In this document: piece by piece, positions 34,341-43,268 of the stretch
How positions within the stretch are numbered: position 1 is the stretch's first letter
Layout: each line of letters begins with the position of its first letter
Assembly (NCBI GenBank): GCA_016795365.1
Contig: JAEUHN010000007.1
Location: forward strand, 1-64,000
Direction: 5' to 3'
DNA length: 64,000 bases
DNA from: Verrucomicrobiaceae bacterium
GTDB lineage: Bacteria > Verrucomicrobiota > Verrucomicrobiia > Verrucomicrobiales > Verrucomicrobiaceae
Notes under the pieces: model-generated
Database searches by the model: none
Seen by the model: only the letters and a program-made list of their open reading frames with translations
Told to the model about the DNA's origin: nothing
Made by a program: the position numbers and the translations under genes

Positions 34341-37181
34341 TCAATCCACGAACAGAAACTCGTTCGCCAGCATCAGCACCTGAACGAGTTGCTCCCAGGA
34401 TGAGAGACTGGACTTCCCACCGCTCGTGAAGTCCGCTCGCGCATCCCAGACTTCCGTCACGCCATCGCCTCCTGATCCTGTGGTGCCAGCCTCAGAGGGC
34501 TTCACGATCGGCGACCATAGGAATTGATCGCTGTTCAAGCCCTGGCCAATATCGACGATGAAGTCCAGCGACTCGCCTGCTTCAAAGGCGATGCCGTCGA
34601 GATCCACGGGCACCTTGTCACCGAACAAGTTCGTGCTGCGCAGTTTGCCCAGACGGCTGTGACTCACAAAGGCACGAATGCCATCGCCGACCTTGGGCTC
34701 ATGAATCAGCACGGAGCGCAAATCATACTTGCCTGCTGTCGGCGCAGTCCAGCGCCGCACCACCGCGTGCTGACGACTGTTGCCGGGGTGTCCACCAGTC
34801 GCTGTCAGCTGGGCCCAGCCGAAGGTCTTGTTGGGCCAGTCTTCGTCGCCTTGCCAGGCCGAGCCGTTGAAGTGTGGCAAGGGCGTGAAGCTCTTCACCT
34901 TGCCTGCCGCGTCATCCCACTCGCCGACCCCATAAAGCCAGGCCTTGGAGTGGTCGGGTTCCTTGGGGTCGGTCGATGGGACAGGTTGAGTGTAATCGAG
35001 TGCCGCCGCTAGTTCTTCGCTCGTGGGCAGGCGTTGGAAGAGTCGTGCGTAGATGGCGCGAACCCGTTGCTCGCCCGCGGCTGACTTCACCTCTGGCTGT
35101 GCCAGCAGCCCACGCGCTTGTTGCACCACGAAGGGATGATTCATGCCGAAGAGAGCCTGCTGTGGAACGGTCGTCTCGCTGCGCTGGGGAATCGAGAGGT
35201 CGGGATTGGCGAAGTCGAAGGTGCGCATCACCGCCGGAAGATTCTCGCGATCCACGAGAGCGTAGATCGTGCGCCGCGTGTTGTTGTTCGCGAACAATCC
35301 CAGAGGCCTGCCTCCAATGGTGACGTCCAGCTTGCCTGCGCCCGCCAGCCATGCATCGCGCGCTTCTTCAAAGGTGAGTCGGTGGGCATTCATCCGCCAC
35401 AGCAGACGATTGTCGGGATCGACCTCACGACCTCTCGCCAACGTGCCACCATTACTCGTGCTCGTCTGCTGATAGGTCTTCGACAGCATCATGAGACGAT
35501 GCATGGACTTCAGGCTCCAGCCCGAATCCATGAAGCGCTGAGCCAGCCAGTCGAGCAGCTCGGGATGCGATGGCGCGCTGCCTTGCTTCCCGAAATCGCT
35601 CGGCGTGCTCACGATGCCTCGACCGAAGTGATGCTGCCACAGCCGGTTCACCATCACGCGAGCGGTGAGGGGATTGCGAGGGCTCGTGATGGCCTGCGCC
35701 AGCTCCATGCGTCCACTGCCTTGCTTGAAGGGGGACTGCTCACCGAAGACGCTGAGGAACTGACGAGGCACCGCATCGCCCTTCGTCAGTGGATTGCCAC
35801 GATTGAAAACGCGAGGTGTGCTTGGGATTGGACGATCCACCAGGACAGTGGCGTAGGCTGGAGCGCCTCTGGTCTTGATCAAAAACCGATCCACCTCGCC
35901 CTGTGCCTTCCACAGCTCCACGACGGCATTCGTGGGGAAATACATCTCGTTGTTCGCAATGTGCTCGTCTGGAACCCAGCACGGTGAGGCTGGCCCATCG
36001 AGCATCGCTTTCAATGCGTCGCTGTTGAGTGCCTCTGAAAAGCACTTCGCCACCTCGTGCATGTCTTTCGGTGCTTGCGGGAAGAAGCTCATCACACGCT
36101 CATCGCCTGTGGTCTTCAGGCGCTGCCAGATGGTGACGAAGTCCTCCGGCTTGCTGCGCAGAAACTCATGCCAGGGCTGGAACACGGGATCGCTCTTGCG
36201 CCGATCCAGCCAGCTCTGCCAGCGGCGCACGATAAACGGATTGAGGTCCTTCGCGTCCAGGATTTGGCCAAAGACTTCCTCGGGATACTTCTCCAACTCC
36301 AACTGCGCCTCCAGATGCTCCCGCACCTGCGACCGCGTGCGGGCGATCTGTTCCACGCGCCGCTTGCTCATGAGGTCACGGTTCTTGTGATCCAGCGCGG
36401 TCAGCTCGGGACTGCCGCCGTCGGCACAGGGCACCAGCTTCTCGGCACTGCTCTGAAACACGCCATAAAGGGAGTAATAATCGCGCGTGGGCACAGGATC
36501 GAACTTGTGATCGTGGCACCGCGCACAGGCGACCGTGAGTGCCTGCGTGCCACGCATCACGACATCGATGCGATCATCAATGATGTCATGGGTGACGCCC
36601 AGGAAACGACGCCCGATGGTGAGGAATCCCATCGCAGCGAGATCAGGCGAGCGGGCTGGCACCATCTGGTCGGCCGCAATCTGCAGCCGCAGAAAGCGAT
36701 CATAAGCAAGGTCGTCATTGAGCGCCTGCACGACCCAGTCACGATACGTCGAGGCATGAACCCACATCTTTTCCTCACGGGCATAGACGTAGCCCTTCGC
36801 ATCCGAGTAACGTGCCACATCCAGCCAGTGCCGAGCCCATTGTTCACCATAGTGGGGCGAGGCAAGCAGCCGCTCGATCAATCGCGGATATGCATCAGGC
36901 GATTGATCATTAACAAACTCCTGCACCTCATCGGCTGTCGGCGGGAGGCCGGTCAAGTCGAACGTCGCACGCCGAATCAACGTCCGGCGATCTGCCGAAG
37001 GTGAAGGCGACAATCCCTGAGCACTTAGCTTCGCCAGAATTAGTTCATCGACACCCGATGCCTGCACCGACTTGACGGGCTGGAACGACCAGTGCTCCGC
37101 CGCCATCGTTGCAGCACAAGACGCCATCGCGAGCACCAGCAGTGCTGCGTGTCCTGGCGTGTGGCTTGGTCTTTTCGGCAT
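34341..37181 (-). CDS. DUF1549/DUF1553 PVC surface or periplasmic protein
   Basis: Exported protein of 946 residues. After a signal segment (about 10-28) it starts directly at the DUF1549 region (WSFQPVKSVQASGVDELILA, then RRATFDLTGLPPTADEV and RLLASPHYGEQWARHWLDVAR). DUF1553 follows (NPLTARVMVNRLWQHHFGRG, PSHPELLDWLAQRFM, ALFGMNHPFVVQQARGL). An N-terminal PSCyt1 heme domain common in the family is absent, as no CxxCH is seen there. A late beta-rich segment (FTPLPHFNGSAWQGDEDWPN...VRRWTAPTAGKYDLRS) resembles a carbohydrate-binding module inserted in DUF1553. It is likely part of polysaccharide processing; biochemistry is unknown. Confidence 0.9.
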   Translation of the reverse strand: MPKRPSHTPGHAALLVLAMASCAATMAAEHWSFQPVKSVQASGVDELILAKLSAQGLSPSPSADRRTLIRRATFDLTGLPPTADEVQEFVNDQSPDAYPRLIERLLASPHYGEQWARHWLDVARYSDAKGYVYAREEKMWVHASTYRDWVVQALNDDLAYDRFLRLQIAADQMVPARSPDLAAMGFLTIGRRFLGVTHDIIDDRIDVVMRGTQALTVACARCHDHKFDPVPTRDYYSLYGVFQSSAEKLVPCADGGSPELTALDHKNRDLMSKRRVEQIARTRSQVREHLEAQLELEKYPEEVFGQILDAKDLNPFIVRRWQSWLDRRKSDPVFQPWHEFLRSKPEDFVTIWQRLKTTGDERVMSFFPQAPKDMHEVAKCFSEALNSDALKAMLDGPASPCWVPDEHIANNEMYFPTNAVVELWKAQGEVDRFLIKTRGAPAYATVLVDRPIPSTPRVFNRGNPLTKGDAVPRQFLSVFGEQSPFKQGSGRMELAQAITSPRNPLTARVMVNRLWQHHFGRGIVSTPSDFGKQGSAPSHPELLDWLAQRFMDSGWSLKSMHRLMMLSKTYQQTSTSNGGTLARGREVDPDNRLLWRMNAHRLTFEEARDAWLAGAGKLDVTIGGRPLGLFANNNTRRTIYALVDRENLPAVMRTFDFANPDLSIPQRSETTVPQQALFGMNHPFVVQQARGLLAQPEVKSAAGEQRVRAIYARLFQRLPTSEELAAALDYTQPVPSTDPKEPDHSKAWLYGVGEWDDAAGKVKSFTPLPHFNGSAWQGDEDWPNKTFGWAQLTATGGHPGNSRQHAVVRRWTAPTAGKYDLRSVLIHEPKVGDGIRAFVSHSRLGKLRSTNLFGDKVPVDLDGIAFEAGESLDFIVDIGQGLNSDQFLWSPIVKPSEAGTTGSGGDGVTEVWDARADFTSGGKSSLSSWEQLVQVLMLANEFLFVD

Positions 37182-37225
37182 GGGCTACACATACGGAGCT
37201 GCGAAGACCTCTTGCGCTCCTAAGA

Positions 37226-37265
37226 TGCAAAGTGCCCGCTGGCTCTTGCGAACCAGCGGGCACCC
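37226..37265 (-). terminator. Intrinsic terminator
   Basis: Perfect 11-bp inverted repeat (37232-37242 with 37253-37263) and a 10-nt loop, between the sialate esterase gene and the DUF1553 gene, both on the minus strand. The minus-strand flank after the stem is T-rich (tttgcatctt), so it would end the esterase transcript. Confidence 0.75.
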
Positions 37266-37290
37266 GAGGGAAAATCGAGAGCGCTGAGAG

Positions 37291-38853
37291 TTACGGCTTC
37301 GGCTTCGTCAGCATCTCGAAGTCATCACTGCGGAAGGGAGTCACTGGCAACCACTCCTTGTTGAAGAGATTGCACACCGGATTGTCGGACCAGGCATAGC
37401 GCACGGCGACGATCTTGGGCACGTCCTTGCTCGTGACGGTAATCTTGTCGGGACCCGTGACCTTGGCATCGGCCCAGAACCACTTCTTGTCTGCGCCGCA
37501 CACCACCACACCCTTGATCTCCTGGGTGTCGAAGGTCTGGAGCGAGCTGCCGAAGGTATCGAAGGAAACCGTGGCCGTGTTGTCCTTGAAGGTGGCCGCC
37601 TTGAACTCAGGGCTGCGATAAATGACGTTGATCCCGTAGTCCTTCGCCAGAGCCCAGCGGGTGAGGCGCTCGGCCACATCGCGCTTGTTTTTCGGATGGA
37701 TGTCCTTGCCTTCGCCGATGTCGATGATCACGGCCTGGCCGCCATTCTTGATCGCGCTCTGCGTCTTGGTCTGCGATTCGCGCAGCTCCGCCCACTGGCT
37801 GGTGGTGGCCTGCATGGCGTCCGTTTTCTCCGCCATGAAGTCCGCCAGCTGCACCCAGTAGAAGGGGAAGTCGCCCTGCTGCCATTCTTGACGCCAGTGC
37901 TGAATCATGAGCGGGAAGAGGGAGGCATACTCATAGGCACGTCCGGCATTGCTTTCGCCCTGATACCAGATCGCCCCCTTGATGCCGTAGCCAATGGTCG
38001 GCAGCAGCACGCCATTGTAGATATTGCCAGGACGCGCATTGCCACGCAGCCAGCCATCCGGTCCGCCCGGAGCGCGCTCGGTGAAGGGCTTGCCTGCGGC
38101 CTTGGCTGCCTCGGCGCGTTTCTTCCACTCGGCCATCGCCTTCTCCCACTTCGCCTTGGCATCAGGTGCGGTCAGGCTCGCCTCGTTGCGCTTCGTGTTT
38201 TCCATCAGGATCTTGAAACGTGGATCTTTCTCCAGCACATCGCGACGCACCCAGGCCTCGGCCGCGGAACCACCCCAGGCGTTGTTGATCAGGCCAATCG
38301 GCACATCGAGGATTTGATGAAGTCCACGACCAAAGAAGTAACCCACGGCGCTGAAGCCGGGCACGGTCTGAGGCGAGCACTCGGCCCAGGCACCCTTGAA
38401 GTCATCCTGCGGTTCCTGCGTTCCGACTTGAGGCACGGAGATGAGGCGAATCTTCGGATACTTCGCCGTCGCGATCTCCAGGTCAGCATCCAGGGACTGG
38501 CCCACGTTCCACTGCATGTTGGACTGGCCGGAACAAATCCATACCTCGCCGACGAGGATGTTTTTGAGTTCCTTCGTTGAGGAACCCTTGATCGTCATCG
38601 TGCTGGGCTTCGCATTGGCGGCTCCGGGATTGAGCGAGACGGTCCACTTGCCCTTGGCATCCGCCTTGGCGCTGAGCGTCTGACCGCCAAAGGCGACGGT
38701 CACATCGGCGCCGGGATTGTCCCAGCCCCAGATTTTGCCAGCCTGCTTTTGTTGCAGGACCATGTTGTCGCCAATGATGGCCGGGAGTCGAAGTTCTGCG
38801 CGAGCTGCCAGCGGCGCGAGGGCCAGCAGGGCGAGGAGTGTGGTGTGTTTCAT
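37291..38853 (-). CDS. Sialate O-acetylesterase (SGNH hydrolase)
   Basis: Exported carbohydrate esterase of 520 residues. A signal peptide (MKHTTLLALLALAPLAARAE) is followed by a beta domain (LPAIIGDNMVLQQKQ...IWGWDNPGADVTVAFGG). The SGNH core has the nucleophile block WICSGQSNMQWNVG (about 107), LINNAWGGSAAEAW, the block GAIWYQGESNAGRAYEY (about 285), and a likely Asp-His pair in KDIHPKNKRDVAERL. Such enzymes deacetylate sialic acid or xylan and are numerous in Verrucomicrobiota that degrade sulfated or acetylated glycans. It is transcribed alone and ends at a strong terminator. Confidence 0.92.
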   Translation of the reverse strand: MKHTTLLALLALAPLAARAELRLPAIIGDNMVLQQKQAGKIWGWDNPGADVTVAFGGQTLSAKADAKGKWTVSLNPGAANAKPSTMTIKGSSTKELKNILVGEVWICSGQSNMQWNVGQSLDADLEIATAKYPKIRLISVPQVGTQEPQDDFKGAWAECSPQTVPGFSAVGYFFGRGLHQILDVPIGLINNAWGGSAAEAWVRRDVLEKDPRFKILMENTKRNEASLTAPDAKAKWEKAMAEWKKRAEAAKAAGKPFTERAPGGPDGWLRGNARPGNIYNGVLLPTIGYGIKGAIWYQGESNAGRAYEYASLFPLMIQHWRQEWQQGDFPFYWVQLADFMAEKTDAMQATTSQWAELRESQTKTQSAIKNGGQAVIIDIGEGKDIHPKNKRDVAERLTRWALAKDYGINVIYRSPEFKAATFKDNTATVSFDTFGSSLQTFDTQEIKGVVVCGADKKWFWADAKVTGPDKITVTSKDVPKIVAVRYAWSDNPVCNLFNKEWLPVTPFRSDDFEMLTKPKP

Positions 38854-39544
38854 GGAGTAATAGGATCAGAACGCCCGGCCCCTTGGAGGCCCGGCGGACG
38901 AACCAAACGAAGGGCGCTCCCTCATGTTTTCGTCTGGAATGAAGATCGGGAACGCGCCTCGCCCATCGGCCACGGGTTCCTCGTCCGCTGTCTTGAGCAC
39001 CGGTGTGTCTCAAACGGGAAATGGCGGTGGACAGGAGCGCGGACACTCTTGTCCGCCTTGTTATACCTCGCGGCCTCGCCGCCTGAAGGCTCGATGCGGG
39101 CAGGAGTGCCCTCACTCCTTGGAATGCGACGCGAGCTGGTCATGGGCGATGGGGTGGGAAAAGGGGAGGAATTTGTGGTTCCCTATTCCAGATACAACAC
39201 GGGGAAGCAGGGCGGTGAAGAAAGGGGGAGGGGCGCCAGGAGGACGCGAGGGCACCGCGTGACAGTTCGCCTCACAAAAATGGCATCAAGAAAATCATGA
39301 CGATGGTCAAGCCTTCTCATGATGGGCTCAATAATTTGAACAAAATCATTAGCCATTCTTAGCTAGGCAATTACTTCTTTTTGGCATCAATATATGCTTG
39401 AACGCCAATCAGATGCATCAACGCATTTTATGGAATGCTAAGCTGAGCGATCTGCTTATAAAGAAAAAGCGGTTCACAGTCACTTTCTGCGTCACAAAGC
39501 CTCACGGCTTCGTGTAGAAAGAAGCTGACACCTGGATTTTTGTC
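38854..39544. other. Gene-free stretch with short GC hairpins and an AT-rich end
   Basis: No convincing gene. Two short hairpins occur: gcggac/gtccgc at 39039-39056 and aggagt/actcct at 39102-39119. These resemble dispersed intergenic palindromes in related genomes (memory, not checked). From about 39280 the DNA turns AT-rich, which marks the left border of the accessory region. It probably holds the promoter of the HTH gene that starts at 39545. Confidence 0.5.
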
Positions 39545-39853
39545 ATGAGGAGCAAGTCGAGACCTGTCCCAGATCCGGCGGCATTGCTGAGGCTGTGCCA
39601 GGAACGTCATCGGTCGTTCATTTGTGCGGGGCAGGTCGTGGTCTTGGAGGCGGCCATGGCACGGCTGGAGTGGTCCATCAATGATCTGGCAAAGGCTTCC
39701 GGGGTGTCCAGGCAGATGCTCAAGTCGATCCTGGCGCTGGAAAAGTTTCCCACAGCAGATCGTTTGGAGCGTCTGGCGATCGCGCTTGGGATGCAGCTTC
39801 ACGAACTCGATGAGGCGGCGCTCAAGGTGTGTCATCAACATCGGCTCCTATAG
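39545..39853 (+). CDS. Small XRE-type helix-turn-helix protein
   Basis: Protein of 102 residues. The central helix-turn-helix reads LEWSINDLAKASGVSRQMLKSIL (shown here only as the XRE pattern at about residues 41-63), followed by TADRLERLAIALGMQLHELDE, typical of lambda-repressor-like folds. The N-terminal 35 residues are basic. There is no partner toxin gene. It lies about 310 bp upstream of the 42-bp palindrome array and is the only DNA-binding candidate near it; an interaction is speculative. Confidence 0.75.
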   Translation: MRSKSRPVPDPAALLRLCQERHRSFICAGQVVVLEAAMARLEWSINDLAKASGVSRQMLKSILALEKFPTADRLERLAIALGMQLHELDEAALKVCHQHRLL

Positions 39854-40162
39854 GAGCCTTTTCATTCCGCGCCGGTCGTCTTAAGATGGCCTCATGAAAC
39901 GGAAGGTGAGCCACTCACAGCATACGCAAAGTAGTGTGCATGACTTTCGGCAACACTATAAGCACACTGGGCGCACCAGATTGCAACAAGTCGTCCCACA
40001 AGATGGCTTAAAGGCAGGGTTATTTGCTGAACAGTTACGAAATCATTGGTTAATGTTCAGCAGAGATTGCGAAAGCTGGAGCATTTCTCGGATGGTATTC
40101 GAGGACCTGAGGCGAGTGGGGCGAAAATGTGCGGGTTCCCGTCTCCTCCGTCTGGGCCTGGA

Positions 40163-40617
40163 GCCAAGATTTCGGGTGGCCCTGACCTGCCTCCCTTTGC
40201 TCGTGCGACGATTTCGGGCGTCGATGGGGAGCCTCGGGGGCGGTAGCCGAAGATTTCGGGCGCTATCGGTGAGCCTGCGGGTCCTGGGCCGACGATTTCG
40301 GGCGGGGCTGGGAGGTCTCGGCATCCGCAGCCGACGGTTTCGGGCGGCGATTACCGGGAGGGCCTTGGTCGGCCGACATCTTCGGGCGGGCATCGGCAGC
40401 AGTGAGAAGATGAGCCGAAATCTTCGGGCACCATCCTGGAACGTGCGGGTCCTGGGCCGACGATTTCGGGCGTGGCGGGTGAGTCTGGGGAAGGGGAGCC
40501 GACATCTTCGGGCGGCGGCGGGGACCTTGGCGAGGCTGGCCCGAAATCTTCGGGCGAGGCGGCGGAGTCGAGAGCCCCAGGGCCAAAGGTTTTGGCACCC
40601 CAACCCCACCCGATCCC
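40163..40617. repeat. Array of 42-bp-spaced short palindromes (about 11 units)
   Basis: A conserved core close to gccga[ac][ga][at][tc]ttcgggcg recurs with exact 42-bp spacing: the ttcggg element falls at 40171, 40213, 40255, 40297, 40339, 40381, 40423, 40465, 40507 and 40549, with a decayed copy at 40591. The core is a short palindrome (CCGAA-nnn-TTCGG, best at 40423 and 40549). The intervening 26 bp are not conserved. All frames through it stay mostly open because of GC content, but no frame shows codon-position conservation, so I read it as non-coding DNA upstream of the gene at 40618. The stretch 39854-40162 before it shows nothing clear. Confidence 0.85.
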
Positions 40618-41637
40618 ATGAACTGGGATGAAGGTTTTTGGGACTCCGGCTTCTGGGATGAGCCGTCGGGTCCTGTGTTCCCACCTGTCCCGAAACGAAC
40701 CTACAACCGACGCACCATGGCTTCCAACCCAACACCCGATAATAGCGATATGCTTCGCGCCCTGGCCGACCGCATGGCGGACGGCTGCCACACGCATGAA
40801 GTGGCGATCAATATCCTGCAAAACAAAGAGGCGGCGATCCGTGCCGCCATCGCTGCCCTGGTGGCTGCCGATCTGGCGCTGGGGATCAAGAAACACGCCG
40901 TGAGTCAGGCCTATGAAGCGCTTCAGGCGGCGGATGAAGCCGGACTGACGGTGCTGACCAATTGCAAATTGCGCCTGGGGCAGAAGCTGGGCCAGCGCTG
41001 GAGTGCCGCGTGGGAGCCCACGGGCTTCCCCTCGGGCAGCACGGCGGTGCCGCGCACCCAGGACGAGCGCTTCGCCCTGCTGGCGGCGCTGAAGGCTTAC
41101 TTCACGGCGGTTCCGGCCAATGAGAGCGCGGAGATGGAGGCCACGGCGGCCGCGTGTGATGCGGCGGTGACGGCCTTGTCAGATGCCCGTCAGGCGGTGG
41201 CGGATGCCGAGGTGCAGCAGACCACGGCCTTTGATGCGCGGTCCGTGGCGATCGACGGACTGCGGAAGCGGGTGCGCGGGCTGATCAATGAGCTGGAGAC
41301 GCTGATCGCGGTGGATGATCCGCGCTGGGAGGCCTTCGGGCTGAATATCCCCGCCAACCCGAGCGCGCCCGAGCCGGTGGGGATTCTGACGGCGGCGGCC
41401 CTGGGCAATGGCCGGATCGAGGTGAGCTACGATTACGCCACCCGGGCCACGCGGTTCCGTGTGGAGAGCTTGATCATCGGGGTGGACACCGAATGGCAGA
41501 CCAAGGCGAGTGCCAAGGACCTGGAGGTGATCCTGAAGGGCTACACCGCCGGCCAGCAGGTCAAGGTGCGTGTGGTGTCGGCCAATGAGGGCGGCGAGGC
41601 TGCGCCCAGCCCGGAGGTGACGGTCGCAGTCGTGTGA
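40618..41637 (+). CDS. Helical protein with C-terminal FN3 domain
   Basis: Protein of 339 residues. It begins with an acidic Trp-rich motif (MNWDEGFWDSGFWDEP), then long Ala-rich helices (about 45-230; AIRAAIAALVAADLALG, ATAAACDAAVTALSDARQAV), and ends with a fibronectin type III-like module (about 250-339; GNGRIEVSYDYATRATRFRV, then VKVRVVSANEGGEAAPSPEV). No signal peptide is seen. I do not recognise a named family. It starts right after the palindrome array and is followed by a collagen-like gene, a layout suggestive of phage-tail or surface-structure genes. Function unknown. Confidence 0.8.
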   Translation: MNWDEGFWDSGFWDEPSGPVFPPVPKRTYNRRTMASNPTPDNSDMLRALADRMADGCHTHEVAINILQNKEAAIRAAIAALVAADLALGIKKHAVSQAYEALQAADEAGLTVLTNCKLRLGQKLGQRWSAAWEPTGFPSGSTAVPRTQDERFALLAALKAYFTAVPANESAEMEATAAACDAAVTALSDARQAVADAEVQQTTAFDARSVAIDGLRKRVRGLINELETLIAVDDPRWEAFGLNIPANPSAPEPVGILTAAALGNGRIEVSYDYATRATRFRVESLIIGVDTEWQTKASAKDLEVILKGYTAGQQVKVRVVSANEGGEAAPSPEVTVAVV

Positions 41638-41720
41638 TTCAAGCCGGTCCCTCGGCCGCTGCGAGGGGGCCCAGGAGACCGTGCTCTGCCCTCGCTCTGC
41701 TATGAAAACCCTGATCCGCT

Positions 41721-42308
41721 ATGCCCTTCGATCCTGATCTCCCTGCTGACCACTCGCCCAATTCCGCTGCACAGATGCGTGCGCAGCTGACGGGTCTGAA
41801 ATCGCTGATCGACGCCGTTCCGGGCGTCACCACGGCGGTGGTGGACTCGGTCACCACCGGGGCGCCCGGTGATCCCGCTGCGATCTCGATGAACGTGGTG
41901 GGAACAGAACTACACTTCGCCTTCGTGCTGCCGAGGGGGGACGCCGGGCCGCAGGGTCCGCCCTTTGCCAGCGTGCTGGTGGACAATGTCACAACGATCA
42001 ACCCTGGGGATATGGCGACGGTGCAGGCCAGCTTCGATGGCGCGGCGGTGCATCTCAGCTTCGGCATTCCCCAGGGCAATGACGGACAGCCGGGGCCAAT
42101 CGGGCCGATGGGACTGACGGGAGAGGTGAGTGCAGCGGACCTCAACGGTGCTCTCCTCAGCACGAGCGAGGCCCTTCTCCAGGTGACGAGCGGCAACAGC
42201 AACGCGGTGGAGATGCTCACGATTTCTCCCGCGCCCACCTATGACACCACGCAGCAGCAGCAACTGATCGACAAGATCAATCAGCTGATCACGGCCCTCC
42301 GGCGGTAG
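41721..42308 (+). CDS. Short collagen-like (Gly-X-Y) protein
   Basis: Protein of 195 residues with two Gly-X-Y stretches (PRGDAGPQGPPF near 72 and GNDGQPGPIGPMGLTG near 120) between beta-rich blocks (TTAVVDSVTTGAPGDPAAIS; ASVLVDNVTTINPGDMATVQ) that look like duplicated modules. It ends in a helical oligomerisation-like tail (TQQQQLIDKINQLITAL). Similar proteins form trimeric fibres in phage tails and bacterial surfaces. It lies 83 bp after the FN3 protein gene on the same strand, and the two may function together. Specific role unknown. Confidence 0.75.
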   Translation: MPFDPDLPADHSPNSAAQMRAQLTGLKSLIDAVPGVTTAVVDSVTTGAPGDPAAISMNVVGTELHFAFVLPRGDAGPQGPPFASVLVDNVTTINPGDMATVQASFDGAAVHLSFGIPQGNDGQPGPIGPMGLTGEVSAADLNGALLSTSEALLQVTSGNSNAVEMLTISPAPTYDTTQQQQLIDKINQLITALRR

Positions 42309-42309
42309 C

Positions 42310-42642
42310 AGGCCGCAGCCCTGGTCTGGCAAGGCCAAGGACGCCCGCCTGGACGAGTGGGAACTCCAGCTGGACCACGACAGCGGCCCCGCCCTCCTCG
42401 CCACGGACCCCACGCTCCACGACCTCGACTTCACCCTTGCCACCGTCATCTCGCCGAAGTGGACCTCCAAAGCCATCCTCCGCGTCGCCGACCATCACAT
42501 CGGCCAGGGGAGCGACGAGGAGAGCATCATCATCGGCGGCCGATCCCCGATGAGGAACCTTCACCCCAAGGAGGCCGCCCATGCGCGGGCCTCTTCGAAG
42601 AGTGGTAAGCCCACCCCTTTTCCCGTGTTATTCCACACTTAA
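42310..42642 (+). pseudogene. Decayed ORF fragment after the collagen-like gene
   Basis: From about 42310 the frame one step off from the collagen gene is open to a TAA at 42640 and encodes a natural-looking peptide (KAKDARLDEWELQLDHDSGP, WTSKAILRVADHHIGQGSDE) with no start codon of its own. Codon use is GC-rich, as in the preceding genes. It is best read as the 3' remnant of a gene lost by deletion or a frameshifted extension. No family recognised. Confidence 0.4.
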
Positions 42643-42679
42643 CTGTGGACGAATCTGATTCGCCCACAATTAAGTGTGG
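42633..42679. repeat. 47-nt near-perfect hairpin at the cassette-array border
   Basis: Arms of 16 bp (42633-42648 and 42664-42679, one mismatch) enclose a second perfect 5-bp stem (cgaat/attcg) with a 3-nt loop. It sits 9 bp before the first cassette boundary. The first arm overlaps the stop codon of the decayed ORF. It may be a terminator insulating the cassettes or a recombination/regulatory site. Its arms do not pair with the cassette core sites, so it is not itself a standard attC. Confidence 0.7.
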
Positions 42680-42706
42680 CTAAACTACGTTCGCTGAAGA
42701 ATTGAA

Positions 42707-43150
42707 ATGCGCGTAACGACCGAATATCTCGAATCGGTGAACCCCAGTTGCGATTACTATCCAGAAGGGTGTGACGAGGCTGCGTGGAGGAAGTTCCGCG
42801 GCGATTTGTCAGACTTCCGGCAACGACTCTCCGATGAGTTTTTCCTCGACTTCAATCTTTCGAGCGAATCGAGCATCCAGGATTCCACCCACGGGGCTGA
42901 GATTGGGTTCCCAAGCATTCTTGTCGTTGGGGAAGGGCGGGTCGTGCCGTGCATTCGCGTGAGTAACCATGCGCGACTCTACGTTATCACCGTATCCAGG
43001 CGCATCACCCCAGATACTGAGTCCCGCGTTGAGACTGTGGCGGAGCGATTGGGCTTTCGCTATACGCCAGAATCAATGTTTGGCCTTCCCTTCGATCAAC
43101 GGGACCGGTTCAATGGAGACCTATTCAATCAACTCTACGATTACGTTTGA
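42707..43150 (+). CDS. Cassette gene 1, hypothetical protein
   Basis: Protein of 147 residues, start ATG 18 bp after the cassette boundary, which is typical for integron cassettes. It is acidic and globular with no signal peptide or membrane segment, including EAAWRKFRGDLSDFRQRLSD and a strand-rich middle (GFPSILVVGEGRVVPCIRVS). I recognise no domain. The gene is followed by attC1 11 bp after the stop. Function unknown. Confidence 0.75.
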   Translation: MRVTTEYLESVNPSCDYYPEGCDEAAWRKFRGDLSDFRQRLSDEFFLDFNLSSESSIQDSTHGAEIGFPSILVVGEGRVVPCIRVSNHARLYVITVSRRITPDTESRVETVAERLGFRYTPESMFGLPFDQRDRFNGDLFNQLYDYV

Positions 43151-43161
43151 GAACCACCGCA

Positions 43162-43253
43162 GCGAACAAAACGGATGCAGGCAACGGCTCGAAGGCGATC
43201 TGTCGTGTCAGCAACGTCTTGCGCTCGCACTCGCCTGATCCGAGTCGTTCGGT
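43162..43253 (+). repeat. attC1 recombination site
   Basis: 92-bp imperfect palindrome: outer boxes gcgaac / gttcggt, unpaired aaaa/gact spacers, inner boxes cggatgcaggc against gcctgatccg. The left inner box carries one extra base (g) relative to its complement, the extrahelical base typical of attC sites. About 60 bp of variable centre lies between the inner boxes. Confidence 0.82.
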
Positions 43254-43268
43254 TAGAGAAACACAGCG

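Noticed and set aside
37291-39040. Further gene in the esterase operon upstream
   Set aside because: Only antisense frames are found and nothing has a recognisable start or domain.
38749-39300. A 183-residue plus-strand protein
   Set aside because: It is the antisense of the esterase signal region running into hairpin-rich intergenic DNA, with no domain and no conserved composition.
40163-40617. CRISPR array
   Set aside because: Repeats are only about 17 bp, the spacers are G-rich and similar in style, units are uniformly 42 bp and no cas genes are near.
39894-40631. A 245-residue Arg-rich repeat protein (RRFRA every 14 residues)
   Set aside because: All reading frames are mostly open across the GC-rich array, variation hits every codon position, and the peptide is extremely basic with no natural start context.
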